Part shown: one piece after another, positions 43,070 through 52,259 of the stretch
Layout of the letters: each line of letters starts with the position of its first letter
Position numbering within the stretch: the first letter of the stretch is position 1
Origin: Amycolatopsis mongoliensis
GTDB lineage: Bacteria > Actinomycetota > Actinomycetes > Mycobacteriales > Pseudonocardiaceae
Assembly: GCF_030285665.1 (NCBI RefSeq)
Contig: NZ_CP127295.1
Span: 682,001 to 746,000, forward strand
DNA: 64,000 bases
Direction: 5' to 3'
Position numbers and translations under genes: made by a program
Notes under the pieces: generated by a model
Seen by the model: the letters and a program-made list of their open reading frames with translations, nothing else
Database searches by the model: none
Told to the model about the DNA's origin: nothing

Positions 43070-45256
43070 TCAGGGGTAGCTGACCAGGTTGACCGGCTTG
43101 GTGCCGGCCGGGGTCGTGTCACCCGTGGTGTTGATGACGTGCGTGATCGTGCCCTGGTAGTTGAGCGACACGGTCACCATGTCGTGGAACTTCACGCCCG
43201 GGGTGTTCGGCGCCTCGAAGGCGTGGGCGCTGGCGACCGAGGGGTTGGTGCTGAAGTAGCAGTAGCTGCCCAGCCCCCACGCCTCGTGGCTCGTGACGTT
43301 CGGGCCCACCTTGTAGGCGGAGTAGCCCTTGGTCGACCCGTTCATCCAGCCGGCCTGGTTCGGCACGTCGTAGGGCATCTCGTTCTGGAAGAAGTACGTC
43401 CGGCCGCCGTTGCCGTTCCAGACGACCTGCGTCTTCTGGTAGTGCTCGACGAACAGGCCGTACGTCGTCACGTTGTTGCCGTTGACCGTCAGCCCGGTGT
43501 CGGCGGTGTTGGTGGTCCAGCCGACGTTGTCGCCGTTGTCGGCGTGGTCGGCGCGCCAGATCCACATGTGGTCGCCGATCACGTTGTTGCTGTTCACCAC
43601 CAGGCTGTTCGTCGCCTTGCCGACGGCCGGGCCGCCGATCCGGAAGAACACGTCGTGCAGCGACGTCGGGTCCGCCGCGTGGTCGGCGGTCGAGCCGGCC
43701 TGGCCGACCTGCATGAGGGTGTTCGAGTTGGTCGTGCCGGCGTCGATCAGCAGGCCGGCGACCTTGACGCCGTCGACGTCGTCGACGTTCATCGCGGTGA
43801 CGCCGCCGTCCGGCACCAGCGTGGCGATGCCGAGGCCGAGCACGACGGTGTCCGGCCGGGTGACGTGCAGCGCCTGGCTGAGGTGGTAGACACCCGGCGT
43901 GACCAGCAGGTTCTTGCCCGCGGCGAGCGCGGCGTTCATGTCCGCGGCGGTGGCGCCCGGCTTGGCGATGTAGAACTGGTCGATCGGGATCGAGCTGCCG
44001 GGGGCGGTGCCGTTCGCCCAGCTCGTGCCGGACGCGTTGGTCTTCACGCTCGGGACGAACACCTGGTAGTTGCCGGCGTTGTCGACGTAGAGGAACGGCT
44101 TCTCGCGCGTGACCGGCGTCTGGCCGACCGTGGTGTACGGCGGCGACGGGAACGTGTTCGCCGGGGCGCCCTGGACGCCCGCGAAGACCATGTTCCAGTT
44201 CGAGCCGTTCCAGCTGCCGAACTGCGAGTTGCGGGAGATCCACTGCTGCTGCGAGCCGGAGCGGACCTGGCCGTCGATCTTCGAGTCGGAGATCCAGCCG
44301 CCGCTGGCCCAGCCGCCGTCGTCGAGCTGGAGGTCACCGCGGACGTGCATGCGGCGGTACGGCGCGGCCTGGCTGACGGCCCAGCGGTCGGCGCCGCCGG
44401 TCGGGTTGACGGACAGGTTCTCGGCGCCGCGCCAGAAGTTCTGCGTCGCGTTCTGCGGCGGGAACCAGTCGGCCTCGACGTGCACGGCGCCGTTGATCGT
44501 CACGGCGTCGGGACTCAGGCCGAGGCCGAGGACCTGCGTGTAGAAGCCGACGTTGACGTCGTTGGAGTACGTGCCCGGCTTGAACATCACGGCGTAGCGC
44601 TGGCTGCCGAACTGGTTGCGTTCCTGCTGGCCGAAGATGCTGTTGAGGCGGCTCTGGATCGTCGAACTCGGCATCGAGGGGTCGAAGATCACCACGTTCG
44701 GGCCGAGGTCCGGCTGGCCGGGCTGCGTCGTGTTCACGGGGTTCAGGGTGAAGGATTGGGCGGCGGTCCCGTTGCAGGCGTACTGCTGGAGCTGGACGGA
44801 GTCGGCGGTCGAGGCGCTCGGGACGTCGAGGCACTTCCCGCTGTTGCGGCTGACGAAGTGGTAGCGGCCGTTGCCCTCGTCGACCGCCTGCCACTGCTGG
44901 TTGGCGCCGTTCGAGTAGGTCCAGAGCTGCACGAGGCCGCCGTCGGCGGTGGAGACACCGGTGACGTCCCAGGCCGCGGCGGGGTTGCCACGGGCGTTGA
45001 CCCGGAAGTAGCCGTCGCCGGTGGACTGGAACTGCCACTCCTGTGACGCGGTCTGGTTGCAGGAGTACTGCTGCACGACGGTGCCGTTGGCGGTCCCGGC
45101 GGCCCGCGCATCGACGCACTTCCCGCTGTTGGCGGCGACCACGGTGTACCAGCCGTCCGGAGTGACCGCGGCTTGCGCCTGGCTCGTGGTCAGCATGCCC
45201 GCGACCAGGGCGGATGCCGCGGAGAGCAGCACCATCACCCGCCGTCTCGTCTTCAT
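43070..45256 (-). CDS. Secreted ricin-domain (CBM13) protein with beta-helix catalytic-like domain
   Basis: 728 residues, strong GAGGAGG site and signal peptide (cleavage near AQAAV). A ricin B-type lectin domain (about 30-165) has repeated Q-x-W and GKCLDV motifs. The remaining 550 residues form a right-handed beta-helix-like domain with FGSQRYAVMFKPGTY, VLGLGLSPDAVTING, NLLVTPGVYHLSQALHV and WNGNGGRTYFFQNEMPYDVP. The style recalls GH55-like and pectinolytic beta-helix enzymes. Streptomyces homologues are often mislabelled as coagulation factor or adenylyl cyclase proteins. It probably binds and acts on a polysaccharide; no catalytic residue can be named. Confidence 0.75.
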   Translation of the reverse strand: MKTRRRVMVLLSAASALVAGMLTTSQAQAAVTPDGWYTVVAANSGKCVDARAAGTANGTVVQQYSCNQTASQEWQFQSTGDGYFRVNARGNPAAAWDVTGVSTADGGLVQLWTYSNGANQQWQAVDEGNGRYHFVSRNSGKCLDVPSASTADSVQLQQYACNGTAAQSFTLNPVNTTQPGQPDLGPNVVIFDPSMPSSTIQSRLNSIFGQQERNQFGSQRYAVMFKPGTYSNDVNVGFYTQVLGLGLSPDAVTINGAVHVEADWFPPQNATQNFWRGAENLSVNPTGGADRWAVSQAAPYRRMHVRGDLQLDDGGWASGGWISDSKIDGQVRSGSQQQWISRNSQFGSWNGSNWNMVFAGVQGAPANTFPSPPYTTVGQTPVTREKPFLYVDNAGNYQVFVPSVKTNASGTSWANGTAPGSSIPIDQFYIAKPGATAADMNAALAAGKNLLVTPGVYHLSQALHVTRPDTVVLGLGIATLVPDGGVTAMNVDDVDGVKVAGLLIDAGTTNSNTLMQVGQAGSTADHAADPTSLHDVFFRIGGPAVGKATNSLVVNSNNVIGDHMWIWRADHADNGDNVGWTTNTADTGLTVNGNNVTTYGLFVEHYQKTQVVWNGNGGRTYFFQNEMPYDVPNQAGWMNGSTKGYSAYKVGPNVTSHEAWGLGSYCYFSTNPSVASAHAFEAPNTPGVKFHDMVTVSLNYQGTITHVINTTGDTTPAGTKPVNLVSYP

Positions 45257-45411
45257 CGAAACCTCCTCTGCCGCGTTCCGCGGCGTTCGTAGAGCAGGAA
45301 ACGGCAGAGGCGTGCCCGGTCTTGGGGTAGACGCGGCGTAACGGGCGGGGACCTCGGCGTCACAACCGCGGCAAAATGTAACGGCGGCCACACCACGAGG
45401 TCAATACACGA

Positions 45412-47025
45412 CTAAAAATAAGGTGTAAAAACGCAGGTCAGGGCTTCAGCCGCCGACGCGGTGACCCTGAGGCACCCCCTGCGCAGGAGCCGTTCGGGGG
45501 TCGTGTAGCGTATGGCCATACGAGATGCGGAGTTCACCTTCGCTCCGGGGCTATGGCGCAGCTGGTAGCGCACCTCACTGGCAGTGAGGGGGTCAGGGGT
45601 TCGAGTCCCCTTAGCTCCACATCGCAATGAACCCCTTCGTTTCAGCCGTTGTAGCTGGTCGGAGGGGTTTTCTGCGTTCCGGGTTCGATCTCCGCTGATC
45701 AGCTTACGGCGTGATCTTGTGCTCCTGGTGGGGCAGAACTGGAGCACCACCCCACCCTCGATATGGCGTCGGCGCGGTGTTCCCGCTGCTCCCGGGCTCG
45801 CCCGGCGGGTGACCCCCACCGTGGCGAAGAGGGGGACAACCACCGCCATATGGCGGCCCTCGACCACGCCGGGTGACGGCGTCGGCGGCAGTGGTGCCGC
45901 CATGCGCCAGCGGCGCTCGAGATCGTCCAGCAGCCGCTGCTCGACCTCCGGGGCGACGTGGGAGTAGGTCTCGATGACCCGGTTGTCCAAGTGGTGACCG
46001 AGCCGGCGGGCCTGAGCGATCTCCGGTGCGCCGCCGGCGATCAGCCAGGTCTTGTGACTGTGCCGCAGTCCGTGGAAGGTCAACCCTGACCGGACCGCCG
46101 CGCAGCCCGCCTTCGTCCCGGACGCCTCGCTGCCGTCGACCGCGGGACGGAAAACCCGCCGGAGGAACGTCGAGCGCCACAACCACGTCCCGCTCGGCGT
46201 GGTGAACACGAACCCGTACCGGTGCCGCGCGAGATGCTCGCGCAGCAGCGCGACCAGGAACGGCGGCAGCGCGATCGTCCGCGCCGAGGCCCGGGTCTTC
46301 GGCGGCCCGAGCCACCGCATCGACCCAGACTCGTGCAATGCCCCCACCAGCGGATCGATCACGATCACCCCACGTCGGAGGTCGACATTGTCCCGATGGA
46401 GACCGGCGAGTTCGCCCCACCGGCAACCGGTCCACGCCGCGGTGATCACCAGCAGCCGCGCGATCGGCCCGCCGAGAACGCCGGCCTGCTCGGCGATCCG
46501 CACCACCTGTTCCGGAGTCGCCCAGATCCGCTCCGGCACCGCCCGTCGTGACCGCCGGCCCCGGCGCCTCCGCCACCGCACCGGATTGAACGGGATCAGC
46601 CGCTCATCGGCCGCATCGGTCAGCAGCATCGACAGGAGATTCAGCTGCGAACTCACCGTCGACGGGGCGAATCCGGCTCGCTCCAGCTCCCGAGCCCACT
46701 CGGTCACACCCAGCGCCGTGATCGCACCCAACGGCAGGTCGCCGAACTTCGGCAGGATGTGACACCGCAGCCGGCTCCGGTAGCTCTCGATCGTCCGTGG
46801 ACCCAGATCCAGCGACCGGAACCATCGCGCCACCCACTCAGCCGCGGTGACCGCGCTGTCGGCCGGATCGATCCACACCCGCCGGCGCCGATCCACCTCC
46901 AGCCCGGCGGCGTAGGCCGCGGCGTCACGCTGTGAGCCGAAACCGGACACCGAACGAACGCCACAGCCTTGCTGTCGATACCGCACCCGCCACGTTTTGC
47001 TGCCGCACTGCTCCACCCACGCCAT
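45412..47025 (-). CDS. Tyrosine site-specific integrase reading through attL
   Basis: 537 residues as read; ATG 47023-47025 with GGAGG 5 bases upstream. N-terminal arm-binding part (WRVRYRQQG), SAM-like core-binding domain (TVSSQLNLLSMLL) and catalytic domain with Arg TAAWTGCRWGEL, HxxR LTFHGLRHSHKTW, LGHHLDNRV and Tyr IETYSHVAPE. The catalytic part ends near residue 385. After it the frame stays open through attL and the antisense of tRNA-Ala to a stop at 45412. In the excised circle the frame would instead stop six codons past the core (see finding). Confidence 0.85.
   Translation of the reverse strand: MAWVEQCGSKTWRVRYRQQGCGVRSVSGFGSQRDAAAYAAGLEVDRRRRVWIDPADSAVTAAEWVARWFRSLDLGPRTIESYRSRLRCHILPKFGDLPLGAITALGVTEWARELERAGFAPSTVSSQLNLLSMLLTDAADERLIPFNPVRWRRRRGRRSRRAVPERIWATPEQVVRIAEQAGVLGGPIARLLVITAAWTGCRWGELAGLHRDNVDLRRGVIVIDPLVGALHESGSMRWLGPPKTRASARTIALPPFLVALLREHLARHRYGFVFTTPSGTWLWRSTFLRRVFRPAVDGSEASGTKAGCAAVRSGLTFHGLRHSHKTWLIAGGAPEIAQARRLGHHLDNRVIETYSHVAPEVEQRLLDDLERRWRMAAPLPPTPSPGVVEGRHMAVVVPLFATVGVTRRASPGAAGTPRRRHIEGGVVLQFCPTRSTRSRRKLISGDRTRNAENPSDQLQRLKRRGSLRCGAKGTRTPDPLTASEVRYQLRHSPGAKVNSASRMAIRYTTPERLLRRGCLRVTASAAEALTCVFTPYF
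45547..45619 (+). tRNA. tRNA-Ala, anticodon GGC
   Basis: 73 bases fold as a full cloverleaf. Acceptor GGGGCTA pairs with TAGCTCC (one G-U), the anticodon stem CTCAC/GTGAG frames loop TGGCA so the anticodon reads GGC (alanine), and the T arm is GGGG-TTCGAGT-CCCC. The CCA is not encoded. The 3' half is the attachment site of the element that follows. Confidence 0.95.
45578..45627. repeat. attL, 50-bp core within tRNA-Ala
   Basis: Begins CTGGCAGTGAGGGGGTCAGG and ends ACATCGCAA; identical to 58783-58832. It covers the anticodon loop through the 3' end of the tRNA and 8 bases beyond, so insertion restores an intact tRNA. Confidence 0.9.
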
Positions 47026-47244
47026 AACAGCCTCCACACCGGAACAAAACCAACCCAGCGTTGGGCCGCTTCGGTGTATTTTCCCGACACAGCCATCTTC
47101 AACGATGCTCGCTAATCGGGAGGGCGCAGCCGGGCGACCACCGCCTGTGATGTCGAGTGCACGTAACGATGGCGTTGTGCTGGCGTTTGCTATCCCAGAT
47201 ACGCCGGTTTCGGGCCGTCGTAACTCAGCCCGCCTGATATCCGG

Positions 47245-48909
47245 TCACGGCTTGTCCGAGCCACCCCGCGGCGTCCGCGCCTTCTTAGGTTTCGGCTGTA
47301 CCGGTTGCGGCGGCGCGATATTCTTGATGAAGCCGAACGTGACGGGGACGTGCATCAGCCGGTCCAACGCCCGGATGTTGCGCGCTAGACTGATTCGCGA
47401 AAAAAGCGGTAAGTTCAGCGACTTGCGGACCGGATCTTTCCTCGTGATGATCGCGAACACGACCGAGTATCGACCCGCATCGACCGGCGCGGTCAGGCTC
47501 CCTACGTCGTCCTTCTCCTTCGCCTTCGCGCGCAGAAGCTCTTTCAGCTTGTCCGGGGACTCATCGTCACTACGGAGTAGTTCGACGGCGTTGGTGCCCT
47601 GGTTGAAGAGATGGCTGAGCTGACTCGAAGCCGTGGAGATCTTCACGTGGACCAACACCGCGTGATCGTCGATGACGGTGTAGACGTCGCACGGCTCGAC
47701 TTGCGTCTGTCCCTTGCGGCTCACGTCAGTCGTGTCCAAGCAGACGTATCCGGCCTTCTTGCCGATCTCCTTGTTGTAGTCGGCTTCGAGGTGCTCCGAG
47801 CAGTCCTCGAGGAAGGTCAGATCACACCAGAACGGGTCCAACCGTGTTTGGAGACCGTTCACGTAGTCCCGGTCGACTTCGTACCAGTTCCCCTCGTTCA
47901 GGTAGTACGCTGCGGAGTCTCTCGACAGGCTGGTGTCGAACAACAGTGACTTGAATACCGAGTGACTGTCACGACGGTCGCCGTCTTGGTTCACGAGCTT
48001 GAGCCGGTGTGCTTTGAGTTGCTCGATCGTCAAGGTGCGGACATCGATACCCTTGGCCGTCAGATGGTCGTAGTAGTGGACGATCGCGACGTCCGAGTAC
48101 AGCTCTCCCTGGCCACCCGCCTCGAACATCGCGTACATGCTGTCGCTGTCACGGCTGTAGTCGAGCATCTCCGGCACGGCAAGCTGCAGGTTGTCGGCCC
48201 GACGCCGAACTGCTTTCTCGAGGTTGCGGTTCAACCGTGAAACCTGGGTGGGGTCCCGGACCGGGACGATCTTCTGGATGTCAGGGAACGACTCGATGTA
48301 GGACTCATCCGCGTACAGGTCCAGCAAACGTTCACACAGGTCGATCAAGTCTGCAGACACAACCGGCGTGCTTACCCGGAGGCCGCTCCCTCCGGTGGCG
48401 TGCTTGAGCACATCCGCGTACTCGGCCTTCACCTTGCCGGTAATGCTCTTCAACACCGAGCTATCCTGGTCGAAGTCGAAATAGGTCAGGTCGGTTTCCA
48501 TCGCGTGCTGGGTACGCTGACGCCGTGCCGATCCCGGCTCGAGGGTGTCGGTGTTCTTCAGCTTCGTGGGGTCGACGCAATTCAACGTGACTCTGATCCC
48601 GAAGTCGTACTCGTAGGACTCGTCCCGGAGATTATGGGACACGTGCCCGAACGCAAGCACGCACACCCGGTCGGCCACCGGCAAGAAGACCAGAGCCCCC
48701 TTGCTCGCTTGCCACAGCTCCCGGTCCACGCCGAAATACGTCTTCCACCAGGGCGCCCGCGGCTGCCCATCCAAGACGAACAACGACGCCTCGGACGGCA
48801 GGCGGGTCGCTGGAACGGCCTCGATCAGCTTGTGGTCGTCCTTCAACGCGGTAGTCGCGTCATAGTCATCCTTCAACAGGAAGATCGAGAAATCCCTGCT
48901 GCGCGCCAT
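47245..48909 (-). CDS. DUF6119 / TIGR04141 'sporadically distributed' protein
   Basis: 554 residues; ATG follows GGAGGGCG. It starts FSIFLLKDDYD, and near residues 390-450 has CLDTTDVSRKGQTQVEPCDV, then AVLVHVKISTASSQLSHLFN and QGTNAVELLR, the hallmark of this family (from memory). The D...[hydrophobic]-H-V-K spacing resembles a PD-(D/E)xK nuclease core, but this is inference. Near the end it has YSVVFAIITRK and LPLFSRISLARNIRAL. Patchy distribution and its place on an integrative element suggest a host-defence role. Codon use is less GC-biased than in the core genes. Confidence 0.75.
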   Translation of the reverse strand: MARSRDFSIFLLKDDYDATTALKDDHKLIEAVPATRLPSEASLFVLDGQPRAPWWKTYFGVDRELWQASKGALVFLPVADRVCVLAFGHVSHNLRDESYEYDFGIRVTLNCVDPTKLKNTDTLEPGSARRQRTQHAMETDLTYFDFDQDSSVLKSITGKVKAEYADVLKHATGGSGLRVSTPVVSADLIDLCERLLDLYADESYIESFPDIQKIVPVRDPTQVSRLNRNLEKAVRRRADNLQLAVPEMLDYSRDSDSMYAMFEAGGQGELYSDVAIVHYYDHLTAKGIDVRTLTIEQLKAHRLKLVNQDGDRRDSHSVFKSLLFDTSLSRDSAAYYLNEGNWYEVDRDYVNGLQTRLDPFWCDLTFLEDCSEHLEADYNKEIGKKAGYVCLDTTDVSRKGQTQVEPCDVYTVIDDHAVLVHVKISTASSQLSHLFNQGTNAVELLRSDDESPDKLKELLRAKAKEKDDVGSLTAPVDAGRYSVVFAIITRKDPVRKSLNLPLFSRISLARNIRALDRLMHVPVTFGFIKNIAPPQPVQPKPKKARTPRGGSDKP

Positions 48910-49414
48910 GACACGCCCTCCGTCCTGCCCCCGACCTTGATCACCTCACGATTCGTTCGCCTGCAGTTATTTGCTACAACGCACGATCGAAAAATATGCG
49001 AATGTGACAATCGAATCCAAGGTGACTTGCTGAAACCCACCTGGCCTGCCGGCGTTCGGTCAGCCAGCCCACAGCAGGACGCGGCCCGAAAATTCGTTTG
49101 CGACCCCAACAAACTGCACGGCGGCGCGCTGGCGATGCCGGGCGATGGCCGGACGACTCAGGCCGTTCAACGCCCCGACCTGGCGGTCGACGGTCGCCCG
49201 GTCGCGGCCGACCGAGCGACGGAAGTACCGCGGTATTCAAGATGGTCGCGGAGTGCTCGTCGAGCCGCTCTTCCCGACTGCCCACGCCGGTAGCTCAAGC
49301 AGTTCTTCCGAGGCGTCCAGCTCACCGGGTGGGACACGACACCGACTCACTTGGTTCAAATGGCAAGATGCGGGTCAGCGTCGGATCAAGCTGAGGTTCA
49401 CTCGCCAGAGTGAT
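48910..49414. other. 505-bp gap with no recognisable gene
   Basis: Upstream region of the DUF6119 gene. A relatively AT-rich patch (48960-49020, GAAAAATATGCG) is a likely promoter zone. Short open frames on both strands show no conserved motif and are left unassigned. Confidence 0.4.
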
Positions 49415-50407
49415 TCAGAGATCCAGTCCGTTCGGGAATCGCACCGGTCGCCCGAGCTTCCAGCGCTTCCCCGTGAGCCGGTGAAACGCCGGATGGGCGG
49501 CGAGCGCACGCTCGATCGCCGCAGCGGTGACCTCGCGGTCACCGAGCCCAGGTCGACGTGAACGGCGAAGGGCGTCACGCAACTCCGACGCGGTCATCGG
49601 CTGCGGCGCACGAGCGAGCCGACGGGCCGCACCCTCGACGAGACCATCCGAGCCTCGCGGCTGAACGCGGTACAACCGAGCTTCCGCGGCTTCCGAGCGC
49701 ACGGCGAGTTCGTTAGCATACTTGACGACGAAGCGGCCGCCGGCGGTGAACGCGGTACGCGTCCGCGCCCACCGAGAGCCGCCAGGACCGACCAGTCCGA
49801 AGAGTGCGGCGCCGACGCCAAGCCCTAAGCCCAGCGCCTGGAGCGGACCTTGCCGGGCGAACCTCGCACCGGCCTTCGCGAGTTCGACGAGGGCGGTACT
49901 CGTCAGCGCGGTCAGCCCCAGCCCGCCTGCCCACGCTGCTTCGGTTCTGGCGAGTTCGACCAACGCTTCGCCGGTTTCTCGCCAGCTCAGCTCCGAGGCG
50001 AAGCCCGTGTCGGTCAAAGAGTGGTCTTCACTCCAGACCAGCGCCGGTCCGACCAGCAGCGCCAAGGCTCCCGTCAGAACGTCGTCCGGGTCGAGTTCGA
50101 CGATTCCGCGGACGGCGGGATGAAGGACATCGCCGAACGGGAGATCGACCACAGTGATCGACGGCGCGAGCAGCCTGCGCCATGCTTCGAGGGCCGCCTC
50201 GGCCGAGACGTGCTTGGCGACCTTCTCCATCCTATGGATGACCTCGCGCTCGACCTCCGCGGTGATGTAGATGCGGGCGTGCCCGGTCCTCGTCGCGTCG
50301 ACTGCCAAGGCCGTCGGACCGGCGTCCAACGCCAACCGGCACGACATCCTCATCAGAATCATGGCGTCGGCGACGACAACGGTGACTGGGTGAGACGGCC
50401 GGCTCAT
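49415..50407 (-). CDS. PIN-domain protein with hydrophobic segment and C-terminal winged-helix-like tail
   Basis: 330 residues. The N-terminal 140 residues fit a PIN nuclease: Asp14 in VVVADAMILM, Glu51/53/55 in TAEVEREVIHRM, Asp108/109 in ELDPDDVLTGALAL and Asp128 in LVWSEDHSLTDTG. A hydrophobic region (about 155-215, including ALGLGLGVGAALFGLVGPG) may insert in the membrane. The last 60 residues (TASELRDALRRSRRPGLGDR, then FHRLTGKRWKLGRPV) resemble a HARE/winged-helix unit. PIN proteins cleave RNA, often as toxins, but no antitoxin gene is adjacent. Confidence 0.65.
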   Translation of the reverse strand: MSRPSHPVTVVVADAMILMRMSCRLALDAGPTALAVDATRTGHARIYITAEVEREVIHRMEKVAKHVSAEAALEAWRRLLAPSITVVDLPFGDVLHPAVRGIVELDPDDVLTGALALLVGPALVWSEDHSLTDTGFASELSWRETGEALVELARTEAAWAGGLGLTALTSTALVELAKAGARFARQGPLQALGLGLGVGAALFGLVGPGGSRWARTRTAFTAGGRFVVKYANELAVRSEAAEARLYRVQPRGSDGLVEGAARRLARAPQPMTASELRDALRRSRRPGLGDREVTAAAIERALAAHPAFHRLTGKRWKLGRPVRFPNGLDL

Positions 50408-50678
50408 CAGGCCATGGTGCACCGAACTGCCGCTCGGACGGGCCACTCGACATTCGCCCGAACGAGTGAGCGCGCCCGGCTCGGCGCCAGCTCGCTCCGG
50501 CCCACTTCGGCATAGCGGTCTCGGCGGGGAGCAGCGTGCCCGTGAACGGGTCCTGGTAGACATGCGGCGATCACCTAGACATGACAGCCGGAGCAGACCT
50601 TCTGGCCGAGCCGTGCCCGACGGAGCCGAACGGTGCACTGAGGTTCACCCCGAACGGTGGACAGGGGCTTACGAGGGA

Positions 50679-51593
50679 TCAGGCAGCCGTGCGAAGTGAC
50701 TGCTCGAAATTGTCGGGACTGAGCATCCCGATTGCGGAGTGCCGCCGCACACTGTTGTAGAAACGAACCCAATTGTCAACTGCGGCAACGAGTTCCATCT
50801 TCGTGGCGTAGGCATGCCGGTAGTAGTGCTCATGTTTGAACGTCGACCAGAACGACTCTGCCGGGCTGTTGTCCCAGCAGATACCGGTTTCGCCCATCGA
50901 CCGGCGCAGCCCGTGCCGGAAGCACGCTTGCGCCGTCAGATGCGCCGTGAACTCCCCGCCGCGGTCGGAATGCAGTACCGTGCCGCGACATTCACCGCCA
51001 CGGGCGGCGACCGCGTCGTGGATGGCGTCCGTGACCATCTCAGCGCTGATACGGTCAGATACACTGTGGCCCAACACTTTCCGAGAGTGCCCGTCCCGGA
51101 TCGCACACAGGAACATCGCGCCCTCACCACACGTCAAATACGTGATGTCGGTCAGCCAGACCGCGTCCAGCCGGCCCCGGTCGAAAAGCCGGTCGACCAG
51201 ATCCGGCGGGAACGACGCGGCCGGATCGACCACCGTCGTCTTCACCTTGAACGTGCGCGGGCTGATGCCCTCCAGCCCGATCGAGGCCATGATCTTGGCG
51301 ACCGTCTTCGCTGTGACCACCTCGCCCTGGTCACGCAGTTCGGCGGTGATCCGCGGCGACCCGTAGGTTCCGCGGGAGTCCTTGTGCGCCTCGGTGATCT
51401 TCACCTCGAGGTCGGCGCGGCGTTGCTGCCGTGGCGTCAGCACCCTTGCCGCGGCGCGTTTGGCGTGCGCGTAGTAGCCGGCTCTCGACACGCTCAGCAG
51501 CCGCGCCATCCGCCGGACCGAGAACCGGGTGTGCTGCGGCGAGGTGGAGCCGGCCGTCTCGGCGAACTCGTCGGGGCCGGCGTACTTGGCCAT
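50679..51593 (-). CDS. IS3-family transposase orfB (DDE integrase core)
   Basis: 304 residues. Its rve core has WLTDITYLTCGEG (first Asp), TVLHSDRGGEFTA (second Asp) and DNSPAESFWSTFKHE (Glu), followed by WVRFYNSVRRHSAIG. An HTH_21 region (GTYGSPRITAEL) lies before it. The ATG overlaps the orfA stop in TGATG, so it can be translated by coupling rather than frameshift. Confidence 0.93.
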   Translation of the reverse strand: MAKYAGPDEFAETAGSTSPQHTRFSVRRMARLLSVSRAGYYAHAKRAAARVLTPRQQRRADLEVKITEAHKDSRGTYGSPRITAELRDQGEVVTAKTVAKIMASIGLEGISPRTFKVKTTVVDPAASFPPDLVDRLFDRGRLDAVWLTDITYLTCGEGAMFLCAIRDGHSRKVLGHSVSDRISAEMVTDAIHDAVAARGGECRGTVLHSDRGGEFTAHLTAQACFRHGLRRSMGETGICWDNSPAESFWSTFKHEHYYRHAYATKMELVAAVDNWVRFYNSVRRHSAIGMLSPDNFEQSLRTAA

Positions 51594-51916
51594 CAGAGCG
51601 AACCGGGCCGGTTCTTCTGCATCGCGGCAAAGTACGCCGAAGCTTTTACCAGGAACGCGTTGTCCTTCTCCAGTTCGGCCACCTGCCCGCGCAAGCGCAG
51701 CAGCTCGGCCCGCTCGGCCGCCTGCAAGGGGTTGTCCCCGTGGACCTCAGCCGCGGTGATCCGGCGTCGTTCGTCTTTGACCCAGACACTCAACATGCCC
51801 GCGTCGATGCCCAGCTCGCGGGCGACCTCAGCGATCGTGCGGCCGGAATCGATCACACGGTGAGCAGCCTCGACCTTGTACTCAGCCGGGTACGACCGGC
51901 GCTTGCGAGCAGGCAT
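51593..51916 (-). CDS. IS3-family transposase orfA
   Basis: 107 residues. HTH of the transposase_8 type (RRSYPAEYKVEAAHRVIDSG, then TIAEVARELGIDAGMLSVWV) and a leucine-zipper-like coiled coil (ERAELLRLRGQVAELEKDNA). Binds the IS ends together with the orfB product. Confidence 0.92.
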   Translation of the reverse strand: MPARKRRSYPAEYKVEAAHRVIDSGRTIAEVARELGIDAGMLSVWVKDERRRITAAEVHGDNPLQAAERAELLRLRGQVAELEKDNAFLVKASAYFAAMQKNRPGSL

Positions 51917-52259
51917 GAGGACATCCTTTCAGCAGGACATCTGATCCTGCTAACTCGGTGTCCACTACCCGGGGTGAACCTCACACGGTTCCGGTGTTCC
52001 TGGTGTGGTTACTGCGGCGGCATGCCGCACTGCCGCTGTTCGCCTCGACCGGCCGGCGCGCTGAGGTTCCCTAGCCCAGAGTCGCAATGAGACACCGTCG
52101 CCCGTGCGACGACCGTTCCTAGTCTTTAGCCAAAGCCGTCGTCTAGTTCGTCAAGGACGCCCATCTCGCGAGCCAGCGGGCGTTTGCCCGCGTACTTCGA
52201 GTCCGAGCGATCCACTCGCTCACACTCCTTGGTCGTGACTGCAGGTAAGACCGCAGGCG

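Larger units (their letters stand above)
50639..51983 (-). mobile_element. IS3-family insertion sequence (1345 bp)
   Basis: Terminal inverted repeats start TGAGGTTCACCCCG at both ends, with GTGGACA four bases on and AGGATCAG further in. The element is flanked by a 3-bp duplication CAC (50636-50638 and 51984-51986), as usual for IS3. It contains orfA and orfB, both intact, so it may be active. Confidence 0.9.

Noticed and set aside
42275..45046. 923-codon plus-strand frame
   Set aside because: It crosses HdeD and the ricin-domain gene in antisense and has a V/R/D/G-rich composition typical of shadow frames.
45412..45619. Protein-like sequence antisense to tRNA-Ala (GTRTPDPLTASEV...)
   Set aside because: It is the known artefact of translating the antisense of a tRNA. 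It is kept only as the tail of the integrase frame, not as a separate gene.
49145..49561. Possible gene in the gap upstream of the PIN gene
   Set aside because: No ribosome site, motif or consistent codon bias on either strand.
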